In this document: in pieces, positions 1 through 5,932 of the stretch
Position numbering within the stretch: position 1 is the first letter of the stretch
Layout of the letters: each line of letters starts with the position of its first letter
Source: Nitrospira sp.
GTDB taxonomy: Bacteria > Nitrospirota > Nitrospiria > Nitrospirales > Nitrospiraceae
Direction of reading: 5' to 3'
Length of the DNA stretch: 11,679 bases
Assembly (NCBI GenBank): GCA_024998705.1
Contig: JACOEF010000163.1
Location: 1-11,679, forward strand
The notes under the pieces: model-generated
Databases searched by the model: none
What the model was told of the DNA's origin: nothing
What the model saw: the letters and a program-made list of their open reading frames with translations, nothing else
Program-made: the position numbers and the translations under genes

Positions 1-2575
1 GGCAGGTACCATTGAACGGACGCTGGACCCGGCGACGCGATCCGTCTTGGACGACCTGCTGACGCAGGAACCGCGCGCGGAGGAGACCGTTCCCGGCAAG
101 ACCAGTGCCTACAAGCTCACCTTAATGAAGAAGCTCTCGCAGTCGACCAACCCCTCGAAGGTCAAAGAGCGTATGACCGATTGTAGCCTGGTTCGAGACC
201 TGTACCATCAACTGAGCCGGGTGCTTCACACCCTCGCGCTCAAACCCCGCGGGATCCTGTATTACGCTCACACGGTGATCCGGGCGGAAATCTTTCAGAT
301 CACGCGTCGGGATGATCCGGATCGCTATCTGCACGTGGTGGCCTTCATCGCGCATCAGTACTACAGGCTTCACGACAATTTGGTCGATGGGCTGCTCGCC
401 AGTCTGCGGAGCTTTCAGAACGGCGCCCGCCGTGCGCACAAGGAGCAGTGTTACGCCCGCCATCAGCAACAGCACGACACACTGAGGATTCTCCTCGCAA
501 GCCTGGAACACGGGGTCGTCGGAACTCTCACCACCATTGGCAGTATTGCCGAGGATCGGGCACTTAGCGATGCGGAAAAAGTGACCCGCATCCGGGCCTT
601 GCTCGCCGCGCACGATACCCGCCGCCTACTCGAGGACGATCCCGTGACCGAACTCAAGGCGTCGCTGGTCAGTGAGTTGGGCGAGGACGATTATTATACA
701 ATCCTGGAGGCGAAGTCGGTCTGGATCCAGAATCGCGTGAGCCCGGTCCTGAGGGCACTGACCTTTCAGGGTGAGCCCGGCGCCCGGAAATTAGTGGAGG
801 CCATTGAGCAGTTCAAAGACCAGGACGGGGCGGTGGATCAATCGGCACCGACCGGATTCGTGGATCCGAAGGAGCGGGCCGCCGTCAACAAAGACGGCAA
901 GTTCCGCGTCTCTCTCTACAAGGCGCTGCTCTTCCAGCACGTGCAGAGCGGAATCAAATCCGGTGCGCTGAACCTGGAACATTCCTACAAATACCGGCCT
1001 CTGGATGACTACCTGCTCGACCGCGCCCGCTGGCGGCGCGAGAAACCGCAGCTGATCGAACGGGCAGGGTTGGAGGGCTTCGTCGAGCCCCGCAAGGTGC
1101 TCACGGCACTCGACGAGGCCTTATACCAGCAATATCTCACCACCAATCAGAAGATTGCCGAGGGGAAGAATCCCTACATCACCGTCAGGAAGACCGGCGA
1201 CTTCAGCCTCGCCACACCCAAGCAAGAAGAGCACGATGCAGAGCCCTTACAGCACTACTTTCCCGAGCACCACGTCGTGCCATTGGTGGAAGTGCTCGCC
1301 ACGGCGAACCGCTTCGCTCACTACCTGGACGAATTGCAACCCCCGCAGCAGCGGTACCACCGTGGTAAGCCCTCGGACGCCACCATCTATGCGGGGATCA
1401 TCGGCATCGGCTGCGCGATTGGCCTGCGCCGTATGATGCGCATCTCCCGCGGGATTAATGAAGACGAATTGGAGCATACGGTGAACTGGCATTTCACCCT
1501 GGATGGTCTGCAGGCGGCCAGTGATCGCGTCGTACGCCTGATGGACCAATTGGAATTACCGAACCTGATGCGCCGCGTGCCGGATCGTCTCCATACCTCC
1601 AGTGATGGGCAGCAATTCGAGGTGCGCGTCGAGTCGCTGCACGCCAACTACTCGTTCAAATACTTCGGCAAAGAACAAGGCGTGGCCGCCTACACCTTCC
1701 GCGACGAGCGAGACGTGCTGTGGTACTCCACCGTCTTCAGCGCGGCCGAGCGGGAAAGTGCCTACGTGATCGATGGACTGATGCACAACGAGGTCGTCCA
1801 CAGTGATATTCATTCGACCGACGCCTTCGGGTTCAGCGAGATGGTCTTCGCCGTGAGCCATTTGCTCGGCTTTTCCTACGCGCCTCGCTTCAAAAACCTC
1901 AAACGCCAGCGGCGCTACATCTTTAGGACCAAGATGCCCGATCGTTCCTCCTGGACGATCGAACCCGCTGGTTACGCCGATGACGCGATGGTGATTCAGC
2001 ACTGGGACGAGATCCTGCGCCTGATTGCCACCATTAAGTTGAAGGAAGTGACGGCTTCGGATCTGTTCCGCCGGCTCAACTCGTACTCGAAACAGCACGC
2101 GCTGTATCGGGCACTGAAGGCCTTTGGACAAGTCCCGAAATCACTGGTTATTCTCCAGGTCATCGACAATCCCGTGTTGAGACAAGCGATCGAAAAGCAG
2201 CTGGACCGGATCGAACACGTGCACCGCTTCACGCGGGCTATCTCGGTCGGCAACCCGCGAGAGTTTCTCCAGGCGGAGGAAGAAGACCAGGAGCTGGAGG
2301 AAGCGTGCAAACGGCTCATCAAGAACTGTATCATCTGCTGGAATTATCTCTATCTGTCCCAAAAGCTGGAGGAGACCACAGAGCCCGCCGACCGCGAAGC
2401 CTTGCTCGATGCGGTAGCCCACGGCTCGGCAGCGGTCTGGCGGCACCTGAACCTGCTGGGCGAATATGATTTTTCTGACGAACAGCTACGGGATAGCGTT
2501 GGAATCCGGCTCCCAAAATTGACCTCCTCAACAGGTCCCAAATTTGGGGGCGAGCCAATCGTCTTCTCTCCTTGA
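1..2575 (+). CDS. tnpA: Tn3-family transposase TnpA, 5' partial
   Basis: This is the DDE transposase that cuts and joins the ends of a Tn3-type replicative transposon. The frame is open from base 2 to the TGA at 2573-2575. The first in-frame start seen, TTG at 47, is probably internal, because family members are usually about 950-1000 residues and only about 857 are visible; the N-terminal DNA-binding part is missing. Tn3-type blocks are clear: the SSDGQQF segment with the first catalytic Asp (codon 1604-1606), KYFGKEQGVAAYTF, YVIDGLMHNE, the TDAFGFSE segment with the second Asp (1820-1822), HLLGFSYAPR, and a C-terminal Glu (2282-2284) placed 19 residues before the WNYLYL motif, as in Tn3 TnpA. 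The family-like end at about VGIRLPKL is followed by an extra tail of about 17 residues, whose last codons lie inside a sequence repeated at 4330. The family call is very secure; activity cannot be judged without the N-terminus. Confidence 0.95.
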   Translation, partial: AGTIERTLDPATRSVLDDLLTQEPRAEETVPGKTSAYKLTLMKKLSQSTNPSKVKERMTDCSLVRDLYHQLSRVLHTLALKPRGILYYAHTVIRAEIFQITRRDDPDRYLHVVAFIAHQYYRLHDNLVDGLLASLRSFQNGARRAHKEQCYARHQQQHDTLRILLASLEHGVVGTLTTIGSIAEDRALSDAEKVTRIRALLAAHDTRRLLEDDPVTELKASLVSELGEDDYYTILEAKSVWIQNRVSPVLRALTFQGEPGARKLVEAIEQFKDQDGAVDQSAPTGFVDPKERAAVNKDGKFRVSLYKALLFQHVQSGIKSGALNLEHSYKYRPLDDYLLDRARWRREKPQLIERAGLEGFVEPRKVLTALDEALYQQYLTTNQKIAEGKNPYITVRKTGDFSLATPKQEEHDAEPLQHYFPEHHVVPLVEVLATANRFAHYLDELQPPQQRYHRGKPSDATIYAGIIGIGCAIGLRRMMRISRGINEDELEHTVNWHFTLDGLQAASDRVVRLMDQLELPNLMRRVPDRLHTSSDGQQFEVRVESLHANYSFKYFGKEQGVAAYTFRDERDVLWYSTVFSAAERESAYVIDGLMHNEVVHSDIHSTDAFGFSEMVFAVSHLLGFSYAPRFKNLKRQRRYIFRTKMPDRSSWTIEPAGYADDAMVIQHWDEILRLIATIKLKEVTASDLFRRLNSYSKQHALYRALKAFGQVPKSLVILQVIDNPVLRQAIEKQLDRIEHVHRFTRAISVGNPREFLQAEEEDQELEEACKRLIKNCIICWNYLYLSQKLEETTEPADREALLDAVAHGSAAVWRHLNLLGEYDFSDEQLRDSVGIRLPKLTSSTGPKFGGEPIVFSP

Positions 2576-2646
2576 GTGACTGGGACTTGTCGAAGACGCT
2601 GTGGGACTTCACGTACCTCTATTGGAATTTAACCGGGGGGGAGGGC
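2560..2646 (+). repeat. Transposon-end direct repeat, copy 1
   Basis: Bases 2560-2639 match 4330-4409 with a single difference (A at 2621, G at 4391). After a G-run of different length both copies continue with AGGGC. The repeat covers the last five codons and stop of tnpA and then noncoding sequence. Tn3-family terminal repeats are about 38 bp and often finish on the inner side with ACGYTAAG-like sequence. Read from outside inward, this copy has ACGTGAAG at about 2615-2608, which would put the outer end near 2645. That reading is inference, because the opposite transposon end is outside the window. The repeat is certain; its role as the terminal repeat is likely but unproven. Confidence 0.85.
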
Positions 2647-2892
2647 GAGCGGGACTTCTGCAATCCTGAAGTCCACGCGGGCATAGCCGTCCTCGGGGTC
2701 GCGCTGGCCGGCGTCGATTTCGTCCTGAATGTCGGCCAGGAATTCATCGAGCGCCTGCTGCGCCTCTTTGCGGGTTGTGAAGGTTTCGGGGACTTCCGTG
2801 AAGATGTTGTCTGCGGTCTCTTCGCTGACGGACCAGCTATTGATCCAGCCGTCGCAGAGCGTCCAGGTCTGTACTTCGTAGCGTTTTTCCAT
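2629..2892 (-). CDS. Small conserved-looking protein of unknown function (87 aa)
   Basis: Function is unknown. The product is acidic, soluble-looking and without membrane segments. It starts MEKRYEVQTWTLCDGW and has a central helical, Glu/Asp-rich stretch (about residues 38-65, EAQQALDEFLADIQDEID). I recall small plasmid and phage proteins of this pattern, but cannot name a family. The ATG (complement of 2890-2892) has a good AAGGAGA ribosome-binding site just upstream. The last residues (LALPPG) and the TAA stop are encoded by the transposon-end repeat, so the native C-terminus was probably replaced when the two were joined. The gene lies downstream of 2928-3206 on the same strand, but an intrinsic terminator sits between them. 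A real gene is likely because of start, RBS and amino-acid composition. Confidence 0.65.
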   Translation of the reverse strand: MEKRYEVQTWTLCDGWINSWSVSEETADNIFTEVPETFTTRKEAQQALDEFLADIQDEIDAGQRDPEDGYARVDFRIAEVPLALPPG

Positions 2893-2908
2893 GATGTTTC
2901 TCCTTGTG

Positions 2909-2940
2909 AAAAAAAGGAGGAGACCGCTTACGCGGCCTCC
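2909..2940 (-). terminator. Intrinsic terminator overlapping a stop codon
   Basis: Read on the minus strand, GGAGGCCGC (2940-2932) pairs with GCGGTCTCC (2927-2919), nine pairs including one G-U, around the four-base loop GTAA. TCC and seven T residues (2915-2909) follow. This is a textbook rho-independent terminator. The TAA stop of the 2928-3206 gene forms most of the loop, so a ribosome finishing that gene would cover the stem. Confidence 0.8.
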
Positions 2941-3206
2941 CCTTCGGCGAGTGTTGCTCCCTGGATCGCTTCCTCGCGGAGGATTTCCTCTGCGGTCGGA
3001 AGTGTTTCCGTGACCGTCTGGTCGCTCGGGGGCATGAGCACCTGGCGCGCGCCGTTGTTGTAGACCAGGTTGAGGCCGTCGCCCTTGCCGTGCTTGAAAG
3101 CTGCGCCGACGCGGTTCCAGTACTTCTTGCCGTTGCGGTTGACGACTTCGTAGAGCACGAAGGCCGGGGCCTTCTTTGCGGTGGTTTTTGGTTTTTCGTT
3201 TGTCAT
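2928..3206 (-). CDS. Small basic plasmid-type protein of unknown function (92 aa)
   Basis: Function is unknown. From the ATG complementary to 3204-3206 the protein begins MTNEKPKTTAKKAPAFVLYE, a Lys-rich flexible start followed by a compact block (FVLYEVV, KKYWNRVGAAFKHGKGDGLN, LVYNNGARQVLMPP) and an acidic Ala/Glu-rich tail. The block resembles a pattern I recall in small plasmid-borne proteins of unknown role, where an aromatic residue precedes GxAFxHxDGKGxN; this is from memory, not a search. The frame extends 13 codons further upstream, but this ATG has an AAGGAGAG ribosome-binding site at a proper distance. The gene is transcribed away from higBA, with a 450-bp gap between them, and ends inside a terminator. 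Confidence 0.65.
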   Translation of the reverse strand: MTNEKPKTTAKKAPAFVLYEVVNRNGKKYWNRVGAAFKHGKGDGLNLVYNNGARQVLMPPSDQTVTETLPTAEEILREEAIQGATLAEGEAA

Positions 3207-3618
3207 AGTGTTCTCTCCTTGGTTTGTGTTTTCCCTTGCGGGCATGCCTCCATTAAAGCCATGCGCCAGGGCGCAGCGTCACACAGGAAAATTGGGGGAG
3301 ACCTTCAGGGGGAACCGAGGCTTCCTGTTGACGCGACAAGCGCCCGCGCGTGGCAGGGGGCAAGGATGCACGGAGGGAGAATACAAGCGGCTTCAAGGGG
3401 AGAGGTGACAAGAACGGGAAACGGACATCGGAAAGAAAAGTCTGCCGGCTGCCTGTTATCGGGTCGTGTTCAGAGCAATGGCAGGGGAACCGGAAGAGCG
3501 GAAAAGCGGGTTTTCAGGCAAAGGGCGGGTAAAACGGCTCACACAATTGCCATAGGAGCGGCGATCGGGTGCGGGTGCGATGGACGGATAGGGGGAAACG
3601 AGTGGCCGAAAGAATCTG
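3207..3618. other. Gene-free intergenic stretch, purine- and G-run-rich on the plus strand
   Basis: No convincing gene was found between the divergent small gene at 3206 and higB. The plus strand from about 3285 to 3605 is very rich in A and G, with many runs of three to five G. A compact inverted repeat, TGCGCC-AG-GGCGCA, lies at 3262-3275, about 55 bp upstream of the minus-strand start, and could be an operator or a small hairpin. Open frames here have non-protein-like composition. Confidence 0.5.
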
Positions 3619-3647
3619 TTGACGAGTGATGCGCTACACGCTACAGT
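3619..3647 (+). promoter_or_regulatory. Candidate sigma70 promoter of higBA
   Basis: TTGACG (3619-3624) and TACAGT (3642-3647) are separated by exactly 17 bp. The predicted transcription start falls at or within a base or two of the higB ATG at 3654, and no Shine-Dalgarno sequence precedes that ATG. This suggests a leaderless or near-leaderless toxin message. Prediction only. Confidence 0.5.
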
Positions 3648-3653
3648 TGAAAT

Positions 3654-3932
3654 ATGATAGGAAGTTTCAGGCACCGGGGGCTTAAAAGGTTTTTCGAGGA
3701 GGACAATCCGCGGAAGCTGCCGGCTGACATGGTGGACCGGATTAAGGCAATTCTGGCGCGGTTGCACCAGGCGGAGGTGATCGAGGAGATGAACGTCCAT
3801 TCCTACAGGCTTCACCCGCTGAAAGGCAGCCGGAAAGGGGAGTGGGGCGTAACGGTGAGGGCCAACTGGCGTATCACCTTTCGGTTTGAGGATGGCTATG
3901 CGCTCGATGTGAATTTTGAGGACTACCATTGA
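3654..3932 (+). CDS. higB: HigB-like toxin, RelE/ParE superfamily (92 aa)
   Basis: HigB toxins are ribosome-associated mRNA endonucleases that slow growth when their labile antitoxin is lost. The protein has the full family pattern: the MIGSFRHRGLKRFF start, a two-helix hairpin (about residues 20-45), RLHPLKGSRKGEWGVTV (about 54-70), NWRITFRF (about 71-79) and the closing DVNFEDYH. Length is normal and no frame damage is seen. The start is chosen by family similarity; there is no ribosome-binding site, and a promoter sits immediately upstream. Toxin precedes antitoxin, as is typical for higBA, with 14 bp between them. TA pairs are known passengers of Tn3-family elements, and this pair lies between two copies of the presumed transposon end. 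Confidence 0.92.
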   Translation: MIGSFRHRGLKRFFEEDNPRKLPADMVDRIKAILARLHQAEVIEEMNVHSYRLHPLKGSRKGEWGVTVRANWRITFRFEDGYALDVNFEDYH

Positions 3933-3946
3933 AAAGGGAGAGTGTT

Positions 3947-4252
3947 ATGAAGGCTTTAAAAATGAAGACCCCCCCGCATCCGGGATTCTCGGTGCGCGTG
4001 GACGGTCTGGAGCCGCATGGGTTGAGCGTGACCGACGGGGCGAAGGTGCTGGGTGTGTCGCGGTCTGCGTTGAGTCATCTGGTGAACGAGAGCGCGGACC
4101 TGTCTTGGGATATGGCTATTCGCCTGGCGAAGGCGTTTGGCAGCACGCCAGAGGGATGGATGCGGTTGCAGTTCCAGTATGATGCCGCCCAGGTGGCAGA
4201 ACGGGCCAAGAAAATCAAAGTGAAGACTTTTGCGGATGCGGTTCATGCGTGA
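3947..4252 (+). CDS. higA: HigA-like antitoxin, XRE helix-turn-helix (101 aa)
   Basis: HigA antitoxins neutralise HigB and repress their own operon. The protein reads MKALKMKTPPHPGFSVR, then LEPHGLSVTDGAKVLGVSRS and ALSHLVNESADLSWDMAIRL (helix-turn-helix, about residues 25-70), then AFGSTPEGWMRLQFQYD. All are characteristic of the HigA/VapI family. The ATG at 3947 is chosen over an in-frame TTG at 3929, because GGGAG at 3936-3940 gives a ribosome-binding site six bases before it. The C-terminus (KIKVKTFADAVHA) is intact. A weak hairpin, AACCC-TGTC-GGGTT (4283-4296), follows but lacks a T-tract. The operon has two genes, and repression by HigA at the upstream promoter is expected from the family, not shown here. 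Confidence 0.93.
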   Translation: MKALKMKTPPHPGFSVRVDGLEPHGLSVTDGAKVLGVSRSALSHLVNESADLSWDMAIRLAKAFGSTPEGWMRLQFQYDAAQVAERAKKIKVKTFADAVHA

Positions 4253-4329
4253 GGAGGGTGGAGCGGCAGAGAGGTACGTTGTAACCCTGTCGGGTTTGGA
4301 GAAGCTGTGAGCATGGGATGGCACACCAA

Positions 4330-4415
4330 CGTCTTCTCTCCTTGAGTGACTGGGACTTGTCGAAGACGCTGTGGGACTTCACGTACCTCTGTTGGAATTT
4401 AACCGGGGGTAGGGC
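4330..4415 (+). repeat. Transposon-end direct repeat, copy 2
   Basis: This is a second copy of the sequence at 2560-2646, in the same orientation. It differs at one base over the first 80 bp and by a shorter G-run near the end. It begins with the tnpA tail codons although no tnpA precedes it, so it appears to be a duplicated right end rather than an independent feature. Together the two copies bracket the two small genes and higBA. Confidence 0.85.
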
Positions 4416-4457
4416 TGATTGGCTGCCAGAATGAAGTGAAGCGGGAGGCGCGGGTAG

Positions 4458-5474
4458 CTATTGAATATCGTCGAGGTAGCGTTCCGCCCCAAAGCGGATG
4501 CGATTGACCTGATCGATGAGCACCTGGGTCGTACGGATGGATTCATGCCGCATCGTCTGCTTGACCTCCGACGGGCTGGCGCCTTTGCGATAGGCCAGCG
4601 CACCACCTGACAAACGCAGGGAGAGCGCGGTCACATGGGGCCGGGCAAGGCCGGCCTGAGTAAAGGCCTCCTTCAGCTGTTTCCGCATCCCTCGCGTCGT
4701 CATTCGCTCGCCTCGGTGGTTCACATCGTGATTCGTGAAGAGCGGATCAGACGGTGGAAAACGACCGTCAGGATATCGATGGTGGAGGTATCCCCAGAGC
4801 TTCGGACTGAGATCCGGTCGCACAATCACCGGCTCCTGTTTCGCCTTTCCTTTGCTGTGGAGAAACAGCAGGCTTCCTTCCTCTCCATACTCCGTCAGAT
4901 CGCCGATATTGGCTGCCGCGAGTTCGGATTCGCGGGCGCCGGTCCGAATCATCAAGGCCGCGAGGAGATAATTCCGCAGGCCGATCGTGGTGTCTTGATC
5001 AAACTCCTTCAGCAACCCTTGGAGGTCCGTTCGCGTCAGTAAGCGATGGCGTAACCACCGGGCACGAGGCGGCCCGGCCACGGCCGCAAAGGGATTCTCG
5101 GACAGGTGGCCGGCGGACACCAACCACAGGCACCATTGCCGGACGGCTGAAAGATGGAGTCCCTGTGAGGGCTTACTCCGAGTCCCTCCCACTGCGAGCC
5201 GCGACCCCCCGGTCTCACGTGTCGATAGTCGTGTGGGCTCCGCGGAAGCTGGCCTCAGAATGTCCGTCGCAAGCCAGTGCGCGTACCGCTTCCCGAGCGT
5301 CTCGGAGAGGGGAGTGGATGATTCGTGGCCCTGCCACCAGTGATGAAACACGGTTAATTTTCGTGCATAGGTCGCGACGGTGCTCGCGGCAATCGCTCCG
5401 GCCCGCTCCCCAAGAAACAAGGCAATCAGTGAGGGGGCCCGTTCGCAGGTGATGGACGGCTGAGCGGTAGACAT
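4458..5474 (-). CDS. Tyrosine recombinase/integrase-like protein lacking the catalytic Tyr (338 aa)
   Basis: Overall this is a phage-integrase-type recombinase: an N-terminal SAM-like core-binding domain (about residues 10-135) and a C-terminal catalytic domain (about 145-338). Seen are the box-I Arg181 in RTGARESELA, Lys208 in HSKGKAK, Arg287 in LSLR and His310 in MRHES. Two catalytic positions differ: the expected His of HxxR is Leu284 (codon complement of 4623-4625), and the nucleophilic Tyr nine residues after His310 is Leu319 (complement of 4518-4520). The nearest later Tyr is residue 333, an unusual spacing. The protein is therefore probably unable to recombine, or uses another residue. 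The frame continues 79 codons upstream, but the ATG at 5474 matches domain length and sits just after a promoter; there is only a weak AGG upstream. It converges with higBA. Confidence 0.85.
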   Translation of the reverse strand: MSTAQPSITCERAPSLIALFLGERAGAIAASTVATYARKLTVFHHWWQGHESSTPLSETLGKRYAHWLATDILRPASAEPTRLSTRETGGSRLAVGGTRSKPSQGLHLSAVRQWCLWLVSAGHLSENPFAAVAGPPRARWLRHRLLTRTDLQGLLKEFDQDTTIGLRNYLLAALMIRTGARESELAAANIGDLTEYGEEGSLLFLHSKGKAKQEPVIVRPDLSPKLWGYLHHRYPDGRFPPSDPLFTNHDVNHRGERMTTRGMRKQLKEAFTQAGLARPHVTALSLRLSGGALAYRKGASPSEVKQTMRHESIRTTQVLIDQVNRIRFGAERYLDDIQ

Positions 5475-5602
5475 AGTACCTGGTATACCAGCGGCGTACC
5501 CGCTTTGCAACCCTTCTTCGCGCGCGCTTTCGGAAAGAAATGGGCGGAAAAGTAGAGGCGTCCGGAGGGGGATGGGTGGTAGCTTACGGTATACCAGGTA
5601 CT
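5475..5602. repeat. Perfect 15-bp inverted repeat pair flanking the recombinase promoter
   Basis: AGTACCTGGTATACC at 5475-5489 is exactly inverted as GGTATACCAGGTACT at 5588-5602, 98 bp apart. Each arm contains the palindrome GGTATACC. The left arm touches the recombinase start codon and covers its predicted -10 box. These could be operator half-sites for autoregulation or binding sites of a recombinase recombination site, as in tyrosine-recombinase resolution sites of some Tn3-family elements. The repeat is certain; the role is inferred. Confidence 0.8.
5482..5510 (-). promoter_or_regulatory. Candidate promoter of the Tyr-less recombinase
   Basis: On the minus strand TTGCAA (5510-5505) and TATACC (5487-5482) are spaced 17 bp apart. 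The -10 box lies inside the left arm of the 15-bp inverted repeat. Initiation is predicted next to the ATG at 5474, giving little or no leader. Confidence 0.45.
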
Positions 5603-5748
5603 GCACGTCCGAGAATGAGGTTGAACGCTCGGGGGACACTCGAACAAGGTCTCGCGGGTTCTGATCGGTTGGGTCTCCTAGAATCCCGGGGTGAAGTCTC
5701 CGAGGAGGCACAGCCAGCCTTCAGTCCATTGATCCACCGGTCAACGGC

Positions 5749-5908
5749 ATGATCGATGAAGAAATTCAGCCATGGGGCAACCACAGACTCGCCTCTCATC
5801 GGCTTGCCCGGCAGCTCGCCCAACTGGATCCCGCCAACACGGTGGCGAACATGAAGGTGACGGGGTGGGGGCTCCATGCGCTAGCCGGACGCCTCGTAGG
5901 ACATTATT
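5749..5908 (+). pseudogene. HigB-like toxin remnant, cut by the IS
   Basis: From the ATG at 5749 the frame reads toward RLARQLAQLDPANTVANM and GWGLHALAGRLVGHYS, which matches the middle of HigB-type toxins (compare RLHPLKGSRKGEW in the intact copy here). The conserved NWRxTFRF and DYH end are missing: the frame enters the left IS repeat and stops there (TGA 5923-5925). The N-terminus does not look like HigB in this frame. The +1 frame offers MKKFSHGA from about 5756, so a frameshift near the start is possible. No antitoxin follows. Assignment is by motif only. Confidence 0.5.
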
Positions 5909-5925
5909 CCGGATTCCGCAGTTGA
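5909..5925 (+). repeat. IS1380-family left terminal inverted repeat
   Basis: CCGGATTCCGCAGTTGA is identical to the complement of 7453-7469. It also supplies the stop codon of the upstream toxin remnant. Confidence 0.9.
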
Positions 5926-5932
5926 ATGACGA

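Noticed and set aside
2572..3063. Plus-strand open frame after tnpA
   Set aside because: It is antisense to the two small minus-strand genes, which have good ribosome-binding sites and more protein-like sequence.
4270..4279. AGAGGTACGT, an inverted match to the inner part of the transposon-end repeat (ACGTACCTCT at 4381-4390)
   Set aside because: Only ten bases match and the neighbouring bases do not follow the repeat, so it is too short to call a third terminal repeat.
4283..4296. AACCC-TGTC-GGGTT hairpin after higA
   Set aside because: The five-pair stem has no T-tract, so it is too weak to call a terminator.
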